A DNA stretch of 64,000 bases from assembly GCF_900106975.1 (NCBI RefSeq), contig NZ_FNNU01000002.1, positions 310,001 to 374,000 on the forward strand, in the 5' to 3' direction. Of this stretch, positions 39,468-48,372 are shown in pieces. Below the pieces are notes generated by a model. The model ran no database searches. It was not told where the DNA came from and saw nothing but the letters and a program-made list of their open reading frames with translations. The DNA is from Pseudomonas kuykendallii (GTDB lineage Bacteria > Pseudomonadota > Gammaproteobacteria > Pseudomonadales > Pseudomonadaceae). Positions within the stretch are counted from its first letter, which is position 1. Each line of letters starts with the position of its first letter. The translations under genes were made by a program, and so were the position numbers.

Positions 39468-41225
39468 GTGTCACTCACGATTCTCGGCCTTTCCGGCGCG
39501 CTCAGTCATGATCCCTCCGCCGCGCTGTACATCAACGGCAAGTTGATCGCGGCAGTGGAAGAGGAGCGCTTCGTTCGCGACAAGCACGCGAAGAACCGCA
39601 TGCCCTACGAGTCGGCGAAGTTCTGCCTGGAGCAGGCCGGCATCCAGCCGGCGGATGTCGACGTGGTGGCGATCCCGTTCGCGCCTATCAGCATTTTCGG
39701 CAAGGCGCGCTGGCACTATGCGAAACGCTACTGGTACGCGCCGGATCGCGCGCTGGACGCCATCCTGCTCGGCAACCGCCGCTACAAGCGCTATCACAAG
39801 CGCATCGAATGGTGCCTGCAGCAACTCGGCTTCGACCTGAAGAAGGTCCGCATTGAGCCTGTCGAGCACCACCTGGCGCACGCCTCCAGCGCCTACCATT
39901 GCTCGGGTTTCACCGAGAAGACTGCGATCATGGGCATCGACGGCAAGGGCGAGTACGCCACCACCTTCTTCGGCTACGGCGAGAACGGCAAGATCCACAA
40001 GATCAAGGAGTTCTTCGACCCGGATTCGCTGGGCGGCCTGTATGGCGCGATCACCGAGTACCTCGGCTTCGAGATGCTCGACGGCGAGTTCAAGGTGATG
40101 GGCATGGCGCCCTATGGCGACGCGGCCAAGTACGATTTCTCGCGGCTGGCCAGCTTCGAGAACGGCGAGCTGACCATCAACACCGAGTACGCCAACGTCA
40201 TCGGCTTTCGCCGCTACAAGGAGAAGGGCAAGGGCTTCTACTTCTCGCCCAAGCTGATCGAGTGGCTGGGACCCAAGCGCGAAGGCGACATCGCCGACGA
40301 CCCCTACATCCACTATGCGGCGAGCATGCAGGCGCTGTTCGAGAAGCTCGCGCTGCAGATGATGGACCACTACCTGGGCGACATCATCAGGCAGACCGGC
40401 AAGATCGCCTTCGCCGGCGGATGTGCGCTGAACGTCAAGCTGAACCAGAAGATCATCGCCCGTCCGGAAGTGAAGGAACTGTTCGTCCAGCCGGCCTCCG
40501 GCGACGCCGGCACCGCAGTGGGCGCGGCCGCCTACGTCTCGCACCAGCGCGGCGTGCCGGTGGAGAAGATGGAGCACGTCTACCTCGGCCCGGCCTACTC
40601 CAACGAGGACATCATCGCCGCCTGCGCGCGTCACCCGAGCCAGCCGGTATGGAAGCGCATCGACGACATGCCGCAACGCATCGCCCAGATCATGGTGGCC
40701 GGCAACCCTGTCGCCTGGTTTCAGGGGCGCATGGAGTTCGGCCCGCGTGCGCTGGGCGGACGCTCGATCATCGGTTGCCCGAGCGTGGCCGGTGTCGCCG
40801 ACCGGATCAACGCGCAGATCAAGTTCCGCGAGCGCTGGCGCCCGTTCTGCCCGTCGATGCTCGATACCGTCGCCCCGCAAATGCTCAAGGTCGACCATCC
40901 GTCGCCGTTCATGACCTTCACCTTCGAGGTCAACGACGAGTGGAAGAACCGCGTCGGCGAGGTCGTCCACGAGGACGGCACTTCCCGCGCCCAGGTACTC
41001 AAGCGCGAGTACAACCCGCGCTACTACGACATGATGAAGGCGCTGGAAGACCTCACCGGCAACGGTGTCTCGCTGAACACGTCGCTGAACCGCCGCGGTG
41101 AGCCGATGGTGTGCTCGCCGACCGATGCGTTGAACATGTTTTACGGGTCCGATCTGCCGTACCTGATCATGGAAGACATCCTGGTTGCCAAAGACGGGAT
41201 GGACTGGCATGACCCCATCGGCTGA
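39468..41225 (+). CDS. wapO: LPS core carbamoyltransferase WapO
   Basis: The 585-residue enzyme of the NodU/CmcH family transfers a carbamoyl group from carbamoyl phosphate (through an adenylate) onto a core heptose, giving the 7-O-carbamoyl heptose II of Pseudomonas LPS. The N-terminus TILGLSGALSHDPSAALYIN, the metal/ATP-site segments VEHHLAHASSAYH and MGIDGKGEYAT, and the C-terminal FAGGCALNVKLN, VQPASGDAGTAVGAA and GRMEFGPRALGGRSI are standard for the family. Length equals PA5005 as I recall it. The start is GTG with an AAGAGG ribosome site. It overlaps wapH by 17 bases. Confidence 0.93.
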   Translation: MSLTILGLSGALSHDPSAALYINGKLIAAVEEERFVRDKHAKNRMPYESAKFCLEQAGIQPADVDVVAIPFAPISIFGKARWHYAKRYWYAPDRALDAILLGNRRYKRYHKRIEWCLQQLGFDLKKVRIEPVEHHLAHASSAYHCSGFTEKTAIMGIDGKGEYATTFFGYGENGKIHKIKEFFDPDSLGGLYGAITEYLGFEMLDGEFKVMGMAPYGDAAKYDFSRLASFENGELTINTEYANVIGFRRYKEKGKGFYFSPKLIEWLGPKREGDIADDPYIHYAASMQALFEKLALQMMDHYLGDIIRQTGKIAFAGGCALNVKLNQKIIARPEVKELFVQPASGDAGTAVGAAAYVSHQRGVPVEKMEHVYLGPAYSNEDIIAACARHPSQPVWKRIDDMPQRIAQIMVAGNPVAWFQGRMEFGPRALGGRSIIGCPSVAGVADRINAQIKFRERWRPFCPSMLDTVAPQMLKVDHPSPFMTFTFEVNDEWKNRVGEVVHEDGTSRAQVLKREYNPRYYDMMKALEDLTGNGVSLNTSLNRRGEPMVCSPTDALNMFYGSDLPYLIMEDILVAKDGMDWHDPIG

Positions 41226-42342
41226 GCCGCGCGTTCTGCAGATTTGCCATGGCTATGACGGGCCCTTCCTCGATTGCGCCCGTCAGTACGCGGTGCTGTT
41301 CGCCGGGACGTCCTACAAGGTGACCACGGTGTTCCTGACCGGCGCGCCCGATCCGGCAGTGGCGGCCGGTTGCGCGTCCGACGAGGTGCTGTTTCTCGAT
41401 TACAGCTCCCGGGACATCCGCGGCCTGAAGCTGCGCGCCATCCGCGAGATTCGCCAGATCGCCCGCCTGCGCAACGTGCAGCTGTGCATCGCCCACCGTT
41501 TCAAGCCTATCTACATCGCCTGCCTGGCCACCCGGTTGCCGGTGATCGGCGTGCACCACGCGTTCGGCATCTACACGCGGCTGATGCGCCGCGCATTCGT
41601 CGGCCTCTTTCGCCGTCGCCTGACGCTGCTCGGCGTCTCCGACGCCGTGCGCGACGACATGCGCCGCTGTCTCACCGACTGGCCTGCCGAGCGCATCCAG
41701 ACGCTCTACAACCGTATCGACGTGGCCGCCGTGCAGGCTCTCCAGGTCGATCGCGCCGCCGCCCGCGCGGAGCTGGGTCTGCCGGATGGGGCCTGGATCG
41801 TCGGCAACGTCGGCCGCCTCCATCCGGACAAGGACCAGGCGACGCTGCTGCGTGGCTTCGCCGCCGCGCTGCCGGAGTTGCCGCCCAACAGCCTGCTGAC
41901 GATCATCGGCACCGGTCGCCTGGAGAGCGAACTCAGGGCTCTTGCCCACGAACTGGGCATCGCACCGAAGGTCGCGTTTCTCGGCCAGGTGCCCGATGCG
42001 CGTCGCTACTTCAGCGCTTTCGACGTCTTCGCGCTGAGCTCCGATCACGAGCCTTTCGGCATGGTGCTGCTGGAAGCCATGGCCGCGGGTGTGCCGATCA
42101 TCTGCAGCGACTGCGGAGGAGGGCGCGAGGTGGTCAAAGGCGTGGGGATGTTGTTCCCGCTCCGCGATACTGGCGTACTGGCGAAGCACTTGCTGAGCTT
42201 GGCGCGTGCCGATGCACCTCAGGCCGCCGACAGGCGCCAGGCTATGGCCGAGCGGCTGGACAGCTGCTTTTCCGACAGGGCGGCGCAGGCTCGATTCAAG
42301 GAACTGATGTCGCGCATGGAACGGCTGGAGGCATACCGATGA
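41209..42342 (+). CDS. wapH: GT4 family core glycosyltransferase WapH
   Basis: The 377-residue GT-B enzyme begins EPRVLQICHGYDGPFLDCARQY and contains IAHRFKPIYIACL, VGNVGRLHPDKDQATLL and the C-terminal donor site SSDHEPFGMVLLEAMAAGVP with the E-x7-E pattern of GT4. In PAO1 the gene after wapO (PA5004, wapH) is a GT4 thought to add an outer-core glucose, and order and family agree here. ATG 41209 lies within the wapO end; an in-frame TTG at 41185 is possible but weaker. Its stop overlaps the next gene's ATG. Confidence 0.8.
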   Translation: MTPSAEPRVLQICHGYDGPFLDCARQYAVLFAGTSYKVTTVFLTGAPDPAVAAGCASDEVLFLDYSSRDIRGLKLRAIREIRQIARLRNVQLCIAHRFKPIYIACLATRLPVIGVHHAFGIYTRLMRRAFVGLFRRRLTLLGVSDAVRDDMRRCLTDWPAERIQTLYNRIDVAAVQALQVDRAAARAELGLPDGAWIVGNVGRLHPDKDQATLLRGFAAALPELPPNSLLTIIGTGRLESELRALAHELGIAPKVAFLGQVPDARRYFSAFDVFALSSDHEPFGMVLLEAMAAGVPIICSDCGGGREVVKGVGMLFPLRDTGVLAKHLLSLARADAPQAADRRQAMAERLDSCFSDRAAQARFKELMSRMERLEAYR

Positions 42343-43259
42343 GCGAACCCGTGGTGCCTTTGGTTTCGGTACTGGTCCCTTGCTACAACTACGCCAGCTT
42401 CGTTGGCGAGGCGCTGACCAGCGTACTGGAGCAGGACTATCCCAACTTCGAGCTGATCGTCGTCGATGATGGCTCCACTGATGACAGTGCCAGCGTCATC
42501 GAGCGCACCATCGAAGCCTCGAAGCCTGGTTCGCGGGCACGCGGTGTCCTGTTCGTGAAACAGGAAAACCAGGGCGTGAGCGCCGCGCTCAACACGGCTT
42601 TGGCGCTCGCGGAGGGTGAGTTCGTCGCGACCTTCGATGCCGACGACATCATGCCCCAGGGGCGGTTGGCGGTGCAGGCGGCCTATCTGAGCGAACATCC
42701 CGAAGTGGGGTGCCTGGGAGGCGTGGCGATCCGCATTGACGAGCAAGGAGCGCTTCTACCCAAGAAAGACAAGAAGCGCGAAGTCCGGCGCTACGATTTT
42801 GATCGGGCGCTCGCGGAGGCCCTGGTGGTCGGCGGCAACATTGCCGTCTATCGCCGCGACGCGATGATTGCGGTGGGCGGGTACGACCCGGCGATCAAGG
42901 TGCAGGACTTTCAGATGACCCTGAAGATCGCCCACGAGGGTTACTTCGTCGATATCTTGCCGGAAATCGTTACGCTGTACAGGAAGCACCCCGATAGCTT
43001 GTCCAAGCAATACAAGTCTGAATACTTATATGGTCTACAAGTGATTCAAGACTATAAGGGGTGTGCCGCTTATTCTTCTTCAAAGTCAAAGCTGATAACG
43101 AAGGCGTTGCGCATCGCAGTAACGGATGACAAGGCTTACGCCTGGAGATTGCTTTTCCAGGTCCCGTTGGCTCATTGGGATGGCCAGTTGTTCAAGAGAT
43201 TTCGTCATCTCCTGTTCAAGCCCAGCTCCAGGGGCTGCAGAAGCGGGATGGGTAATTGA
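42339..43259 (+). CDS. GT2 family glycosyltransferase
   Basis: The 306-residue GT-A enzyme has LVSVLVPCYNYASFVGEALT, the nucleotide-binding IVVDDGSTDDS, and the metal-binding FDADDIMPQGR near residue 106. IKVQDFQMTLKIAHEGYFVD and YRKHPDSLSKQYKSEY in the acceptor half are closely echoed by the GT2 at 44066, so the two are paralogues. The C-terminus is basic. It probably adds an outer-core sugar. The ATG overlaps the wapH stop by four bases. The last ~250 bases are noticeably AT-richer than the first part, marking the edge of the AT-rich patch. Confidence 0.83.
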   Translation: MSEPVVPLVSVLVPCYNYASFVGEALTSVLEQDYPNFELIVVDDGSTDDSASVIERTIEASKPGSRARGVLFVKQENQGVSAALNTALALAEGEFVATFDADDIMPQGRLAVQAAYLSEHPEVGCLGGVAIRIDEQGALLPKKDKKREVRRYDFDRALAEALVVGGNIAVYRRDAMIAVGGYDPAIKVQDFQMTLKIAHEGYFVDILPEIVTLYRKHPDSLSKQYKSEYLYGLQVIQDYKGCAAYSSSKSKLITKALRIAVTDDKAYAWRLLFQVPLAHWDGQLFKRFRHLLFKPSSRGCRSGMGN

Positions 43260-43292
43260 TTTATTTCGTGTATATTTTTAAAGAGAAGTTGT

Positions 43293-44054
43293 ATGCCTTG
43301 CGATAAGGTTCGTATCGTTTCGCTGTATTGGAATAATGTCAGGCCGGATCTGGTTTCGGCCCAGGCTCGTGTCTTCAACTTTTTTGGCTACCCAATAGAA
43401 CAGCAAAATCTGCATGGGGTCGATCACGGCGCCTGGATGGAGAAGATGCTCGATTCGGCAGCCGATGATGAGGTAGTCATTATCGTTGATATTGACTGCA
43501 TTCCCTTGTCAGCTGAGGCGGTAGGGCGCGCCGTGAGAGTAGCGCAGGATGGGGCGATATTCGGGTGCGCTCAGTCGGCGAATCATATCGATCATCGATT
43601 CATCTATGCGGCTCCGATGTTTCTGGCACTTACTGGGCGAACCTGGCGCTTACTGGATGCTCCCTCTCTAAAAGCCAGTGAGCAGTATGACGTTGCTGGA
43701 AGATTGTCCGCAGTTGCCCGCCAACGAGGTGTCCCGGTAGAGCTGGCCTATCCAACGTGCTCTGCCGTACCTCTGTGGTTGCTGGGGGATACGTCGACTT
43801 ACGGCCTGTTCACCATCTTCGAAGGGCAGTACCTGCATTTGTTTGAGTCTCGAAATACGGCTGTGGTGCAGTCCTTCGTTGCTTTGGCGAATTCCCTGGT
43901 GGCTGATGGCGAGTTGTTCGACTATCGCCCCTTTATTCTTCGTTGCAACCAGGAAAGCCACGAGCAATATGCCAAAAAATACTTCCTCAAACACAGCTTC
44001 TCCGGAAAGCTCAAGCGAGAGTGGGCGCGTTTGAAGAAGCGGGTTGGATGCTAG
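43293..44054 (+). CDS. Hypothetical protein, possibly GT-A-like
   Basis: This 253-residue protein is not recognised. It contains VVIIVDIDCIPLSAEAVGRA, whose DID at residues 66-68 could serve as the metal-binding DxD of a GT-A glycosyltransferase. AAPMFLALTGRTWRLLD and SEQYDVAGRLSAVARQRG follow. The tail KREWARLKKRVGC is basic, as in neighbouring transferases. No signal peptide or membrane helix is seen. The codon and base use are AT-rich compared with most of the window. A purine-rich ribosome site (AAGAGAAG) precedes ATG 43293, and a TATATT stretch at 43271 might be a -10 element. Context suggests a core or O-antigen related role. Confidence 0.6.
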   Translation: MPCDKVRIVSLYWNNVRPDLVSAQARVFNFFGYPIEQQNLHGVDHGAWMEKMLDSAADDEVVIIVDIDCIPLSAEAVGRAVRVAQDGAIFGCAQSANHIDHRFIYAAPMFLALTGRTWRLLDAPSLKASEQYDVAGRLSAVARQRGVPVELAYPTCSAVPLWLLGDTSTYGLFTIFEGQYLHLFESRNTAVVQSFVALANSLVADGELFDYRPFILRCNQESHEQYAKKYFLKHSFSGKLKREWARLKKRVGC

Positions 44055-44065
44055 GTGGGCATGAC

Positions 44066-44959
44066 GTGAGCGATCTGCCTTTGGTGTCCGTCGTTATCCC
44101 CTGTTACAACCATGGGCGCTATTTAAGTTCCTCGATAGCATCTGTGCTTGCGCAGGATTATCCTCGCATCGAGTTGATTGTGGTCAACGACGGTTCCCAG
44201 GACGACAGTCTTGAGGTCATGCGGAATCTTCAAGCGAGCCACGGGTTTCTGGTGATAGACCAACCCAACGGAGGCGTTACCTTGGCCTCTGAAGCGGGTT
44301 GTAAGGTTGCCAGTGGCGAGTACGTGGTGATATTCGATGCTGACGATGTGATGCCTCCTTACCGGATCAGCAAGCAGGTTGATTTTTTAAAGAGGCATCC
44401 TGATGTCGGCTGTTGCGGAGGGAACTTCGTTTATATTGACAGTGATGGTCGAGAGATTGCGGGTGCTCCTGTAAAGCGCTTCGGTATTTATGGTTTCCAC
44501 GAGCTGTTCAGTGTGGAGGATCTTTGGGTGGGTGGGCCCACGTCGATGTATCGTCGTAAGGCAATGCTCGAAGTAGGTGGTTTCGATGTATCCCTAGATA
44601 TTCAGGACTTGCAAATGGAGTTGAAAATAGCGCATGCGGGATACGATGTTGCCATTCTAGACGATATGCTTTCTTACTATAGAAGGCACTCGGAGAACAA
44701 ATCTTCTAAATACAAGGAAAATTTTTATATTTGTTTAAGGTTGATTGATGCATATCGACAGGAGTCGGGGTATCGGCTGGCGTATCAGGCGTTGGTCAAT
44801 AGCGCATTGAAGCGGGCAGTCAAGGAAGATTTGGCGTTTGCTGCATCCTTGTTCAGGATGTTGCCGCTGCGGGACTGGAATCGAAAGACGTTCAAACGAT
44901 TCCGTAAGTACGTATGGGTGAACTGTGTCTCACGATTGACGGGTAGGCGGTCTGCCTAA
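44066..44959 (+). CDS. GT2 family glycosyltransferase, paralogue of the gene at 42339
   Basis: The 297-residue GT-A enzyme has LVSVVIPCYNHGRYLSSSIA, IVVNDGSQDDSLEVM and the metal-binding FDADDVMPPYR. It matches the GT2 at 42339 through DIQDLQMELKIAHAGYDV and SYYRRHSENKSSKYKE, and both end with a W/K/R-rich segment (RKTFKRFRKYVWV). Its DNA is AT-rich and uses codons rare in the rest of the window. The GTG at 44066 is preceded by an AGGTGG site six bases upstream; an ATG at 44048 overlapping the previous stop is the alternative start. It faces the kinase gene at 44964 tail to tail. Confidence 0.82.
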   Translation: MSDLPLVSVVIPCYNHGRYLSSSIASVLAQDYPRIELIVVNDGSQDDSLEVMRNLQASHGFLVIDQPNGGVTLASEAGCKVASGEYVVIFDADDVMPPYRISKQVDFLKRHPDVGCCGGNFVYIDSDGREIAGAPVKRFGIYGFHELFSVEDLWVGGPTSMYRRKAMLEVGGFDVSLDIQDLQMELKIAHAGYDVAILDDMLSYYRRHSENKSSKYKENFYICLRLIDAYRQESGYRLAYQALVNSALKRAVKEDLAFAASLFRMLPLRDWNRKTFKRFRKYVWVNCVSRLTGRRSA

Positions 44960-44963
44960 GACG

Positions 44964-45614
44964 TCACTCGTCAAAGAACTCTTCCTGATCAGATATTTCC
45001 TTATATCCTCTCTTCAGGTCGTCGATGTTCTCTTCGAACAGCCATCGGCGATCCTCCTCATAACGCTGCATGTGTTTGAGGTTTCTTCTTCGCTTCCAGA
45101 GCGAAAGCCGTTTTCGCTCGAGGCGCATGTCCGCGAAATCGATGAGCCCTAGCCGTAGGTCTGGCAACAACAATACGTTGCCCAGATGCAATGATCGGAA
45201 GTAGACCCCGGCTTCATGGAGTTGCGCCAGTAATTGACCGAAGCGGTTGGCGAGATCCCGCCTTTGGGGCGGGGCAACACTGTTCATCGCCTGCCTTAGC
45301 GTTATGCCGGGAAGTCCCTTGTAACGAACGGCTGTGCGTTTGGGGCTGGACAGTCGGTACACCCCGACGATCTCCGGCACGGGCACGCCAAGCGCGCTGA
45401 GGGCGCAGGCATTGTCGGCGAAGCGCTGGGCGTAAGGCCTGAAAGCCTCCGAAGAAATCAGGTGTTTACGCCTGAAAAGCTTGAGGAAATCTCCGGTAGC
45501 CAGCCTCATCACCTTGGGCCCGTGGCCGTCAGCTTCGAGTACCTCAGCGCCTGACGTGAGGGTTTGATAGGCGATGGCGCTCATGGGCAGCATGGTGTGT
45601 TCCGACGAGATCAT
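44964..45614 (-). CDS. LPS kinase-like protein (PA4998 type)
   Basis: The 216-residue protein is a short kinase-like member of the LPS kinase family, often labelled toluene-tolerance protein. The ATP-lysine segment is VMRLATGDFLKLFRRKHLIS. The catalytic loop is GVYFRSLHLGNVLLLPD (Ser in place of the usual catalytic Asp position of HxD), and the metal-site Asp is in LGLIDFADMRLERKRLS. It is the only core-locus gene on the minus strand, as PA4998 is in PAO1, and is divergent from msbA. Three Met residues lie within the first eleven codons (45614, 45593, 45584), so the exact start is uncertain. Confidence 0.78.
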   Translation of the reverse strand: MISSEHTMLPMSAIAYQTLTSGAEVLEADGHGPKVMRLATGDFLKLFRRKHLISSEAFRPYAQRFADNACALSALGVPVPEIVGVYRLSSPKRTAVRYKGLPGITLRQAMNSVAPPQRRDLANRFGQLLAQLHEAGVYFRSLHLGNVLLLPDLRLGLIDFADMRLERKRLSLWKRRRNLKHMQRYEEDRRWLFEENIDDLKRGYKEISDQEEFFDE

Positions 45615-45635
45615 GTCCGCGGATTCTAACGAGTG

Positions 45636-45664
45636 TTTAGGCCCGTGTCCTTCGATGGTATAGT
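45636..45664 (+). promoter_or_regulatory. Candidate msbA promoter
   Basis: TTTAGG (45636-45641) and TATAGT (45659-45664) are spaced by 17 bases in the gap between the PA4998-type kinase and msbA. The -10 is good and the -35 is poor. The msbA ATG follows 30 bases later. Confidence 0.42.
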
Positions 45665-45693
45665 CTCTTTTTCCTTTCCGTCAGCAGTGGCCA

Positions 45694-47502
45694 ATGACCG
45701 ATTCAACAAGCAAATCTAATACAATGTCCAGTTTCAGGCTGTATATGCGCCTGCTGAGTTATGTGCGTCGTTATTGGGTGATGTTTGCTGTAAGTATGCT
45801 GGGTTACATTATTTTTGCGTCCACTCAACCGATGATGGCCGGGCTGTTGAAGTACTTCGTGGATGGAATTGCCCATCCTGAAAAAAATATTACGCAGTTG
45901 CCCATTCTTGGCGAGATGCAGCTGCTGTATGCAGTTCCGCTTGCATTGTTGCTCATTACGGTATGGCAAGGCATAGGTTCTTTCTTAGGGGGGTATTATC
46001 TGGCTCGAGTTGCTCTTGGGCTTGTTCAGGATCTGCGTGTAGCGCTGTTCAATAACCTGCTTACATTGCCCAATCGATATTTCGACAACCATGCATCCGG
46101 GCACCTTATCTCGCGGATTACCTATAACGTCAGCATGGTTACTGGTGCAGCGACAGATGCACTGAAAGTGATGGTCAGGGAAGGTCTTACCGTTGTTTTT
46201 CTGTTCGGCTATCTGGTGTGGATGAACTGGAAACTGACACTGGTCATGGTCGCCATCCTTCCGGTCATTGCGCTGATGGTACGCACGTCCAGCCGCAAGT
46301 TTCGCAACCAGAGTCGAAAAATCCAGGGGGCAATGGGCGAGGTGACGCATGTCACGTCCGAAACCATTCAGGGCTACCGGGTGGTCCGCAGCTTTGGTGG
46401 CGAGCGCTATGAAAGCGAGCGATTCCTGGCGGCCAGCGAAGACAACATGCGCAAGCAGCTGCGAATGACGCGGACCTCGGCGATCTACACTCCGAGCCTC
46501 CAGTTCGTCACCTACAGCGCCATGGCGTTGCTCATGTTCCTGGTGTTGTTCCTTCGCGGAGACTCCACGGTCGGTGACCTGGTGGCCTACATCACCGCGG
46601 CAGGCCTGCTTCCCAAGCCGATTCGCCAGCTTTCGGAGGTCAGCTCGACCATCCAGAAGGGCCTCGCGGGCGCGGAGAGCATCTTCGATCAACTCGACGA
46701 GGCGCCAGAGAAGGACGAGGGGACGGTAGAGAAGGAGCGCGTCAGCGGCGCGCTGGAAGTTCGCAATCTCAGCTTCACGTATCCGGGTACGGAAAAACTG
46801 ATCCTCGACGACATCAGCTTTCGCGTCGAGCCGGGGCAGATGGTTGCTCTGGTAGGGCGCTCCGGGAGCGGTAAGTCCACGCTCGCCAACCTGATTCCGC
46901 GCTTCTACCAAGGCGAGCCGGGCGCGATCCTGCTCGACGATGTGCCGGTCGAAGCGTATCGCTTGCGCAACCTGCGCAAGCATATCGCGCTGGTTACTCA
47001 GAACGTCACGCTGTTCAACGACACCGTCGCGAACAATATCGCCTACGGCGATCTGTCCACTGCGCCGCGGGAGGCTGTCGTGCGTGCAGCGGAAGATGCC
47101 TACGCCAAGGAGTTCATCGATCAGCTTCCACAGGGCTTCGATACCCTGGTCGGTGAGAACGGTGTGCTGCTGTCGGGTGGCCAGCGTCAGCGTCTCGCCA
47201 TCGCCCGCGCCTTGCTCAAGGATGCCCCGGTACTGATTCTCGACGAGGCGACCTCCGCGCTGGATACGGAGTCCGAGCGGCATATCCAGGCCGCTCTGGA
47301 TGAAGTGATGAAGGGGCGCACCACCTTGGTTATCGCGCATCGCCTGTCGACCATCGAGAAGGCCGACACCATTCTGGTGATGGACGCGGGGCGCATCGTG
47401 GAGCGCGGCTCGCACCAGCAGTTGCTGGATGCCAATGGCTACTACGCCAAGTTGCATGACAAGTTCGAAGAGCTCGCTCGGGATGAGCAGTCCTCGCACT
47501 GA
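45694..47502 (+). CDS. msbA: Lipid A-core flippase MsbA (ABC transporter)
   Basis: The 602-residue half-transporter flips lipid A-core across the inner membrane using ATP. Six membrane helices occupy residues about 25-330. The nucleotide-binding domain follows with Walker A GRSGSGKST near residue 389, Q-loop LVTQNVTLFNDT, signature LSGGQRQRLAIARA, Walker B VLILDEATSALD and the H-loop IAHRLST. Length matches PA4997 (603). The first ~500 bases are AT-rich like the upstream patch, and base use returns to the high-GC norm in the second half of the gene. It precedes a GT-like gene, waaL and hldE. Confidence 0.95.
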   Translation: MTDSTSKSNTMSSFRLYMRLLSYVRRYWVMFAVSMLGYIIFASTQPMMAGLLKYFVDGIAHPEKNITQLPILGEMQLLYAVPLALLLITVWQGIGSFLGGYYLARVALGLVQDLRVALFNNLLTLPNRYFDNHASGHLISRITYNVSMVTGAATDALKVMVREGLTVVFLFGYLVWMNWKLTLVMVAILPVIALMVRTSSRKFRNQSRKIQGAMGEVTHVTSETIQGYRVVRSFGGERYESERFLAASEDNMRKQLRMTRTSAIYTPSLQFVTYSAMALLMFLVLFLRGDSTVGDLVAYITAAGLLPKPIRQLSEVSSTIQKGLAGAESIFDQLDEAPEKDEGTVEKERVSGALEVRNLSFTYPGTEKLILDDISFRVEPGQMVALVGRSGSGKSTLANLIPRFYQGEPGAILLDDVPVEAYRLRNLRKHIALVTQNVTLFNDTVANNIAYGDLSTAPREAVVRAAEDAYAKEFIDQLPQGFDTLVGENGVLLSGGQRQRLAIARALLKDAPVLILDEATSALDTESERHIQAALDEVMKGRTTLVIAHRLSTIEKADTILVMDAGRIVERGSHQQLLDANGYYAKLHDKFEELARDEQSSH

Positions 47503-47580
47503 TGGTTTCCTGCGTGTTTCTGCCGTATCGGCTTCGGGTTCGATAATCATGTTACCGCGCCTTAATCGGACTTTTGCCCC

Positions 47581-48372
47581 ATGAAATTTAGCGGTGACAG
47601 CGATATCACTCTGGTAGTGACCAGCTGCGGACGTTTCGATCTGCTCGCCAGGACGCTGGAAACCTTCGATGCGTTCAATACCGCGCCGATCAACCAGGTC
47701 ATCATCACGGAAGATTCTGGGAATGATGCGGTGGCTGACGCATTACCTGCTCATTGGAAGGAGCACACGAAAATTTTCGTCAATCGACCGAAGATTGGTC
47801 AGCTTGCATCCATCGATCTGGCCTATGAGGCGGTGAAAACACCCTTCATTTTCCATTGTGAAGACGATTGGGAGTTCTATCGCCCTGGTTTCGTCGAAGC
47901 ATCCAGGGCAATTCTCGAACAGATGCCTTCCGTGCTCGTCGTCTGGTTGCGAAGCTTTGCCCATGACGTCCGCATCAGTTACCCCTTTCATTCGCTGGGC
48001 GAGCGCTACGTCATCGAGGGCGAGGCGTGTTCACGGCTGCTGTCGAGCAATCCTTCGTGGCAGGGGTTCACCTTCAATCCAGGCTTGCGTCGTCTGCAGG
48101 ACTATCGCCCCCAGGCTCCCTTCGCCCGTTTCGAGTCCTCGGCAGCGGGTGAGTCGGGCCTGTCCAGGGCCTATGCGGAGCAGCGGTTTTTCGCGGTCAT
48201 ACTGGAATCGGACGCCGTCCTGCATATCGGCGGAGAAAACCACGTCTGGAACCCGCAGGACGCTCTCAAGAAGAAGAGAAAGTTGCTGCGCAGGGTGGCG
48301 CGGGTGATGGTGGCGCTGGCAATCCTTGGCATCGGTGCATTGATCGGCGCTGCCGTCTGCGGGTTCGACTGA
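47581..48372 (+). CDS. Putative GT2-like glycosyltransferase with C-terminal membrane segment
   Basis: The 263-residue protein starts DITLVVTSCGRFDLLARTLETF, like the nucleotide-binding N-terminus of GT2 enzymes. The DxD-like motif is in FIFHCEDDWEFYRPGF near residue 98. The final 25 residues (VARVMVALAILGIGALIGAA) form one hydrophobic helix after a KKKRKLLRR stretch, which should anchor the protein in the inner membrane with its catalytic part in the cytoplasm. It lies between msbA and waaL and its stop overlaps the waaL ATG. Sugar and acceptor are unknown. Confidence 0.68.
   Translation: MKFSGDSDITLVVTSCGRFDLLARTLETFDAFNTAPINQVIITEDSGNDAVADALPAHWKEHTKIFVNRPKIGQLASIDLAYEAVKTPFIFHCEDDWEFYRPGFVEASRAILEQMPSVLVVWLRSFAHDVRISYPFHSLGERYVIEGEACSRLLSSNPSWQGFTFNPGLRRLQDYRPQAPFARFESSAAGESGLSRAYAEQRFFAVILESDAVLHIGGENHVWNPQDALKKKRKLLRRVARVMVALAILGIGALIGAAVCGFD

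Noticed and set aside
43293-45614. Genomic island or prophage in the AT-rich patch
   Set aside because: There is no integrase, transposase, tRNA or flanking direct repeat; replacement by homologous exchange explains it better.
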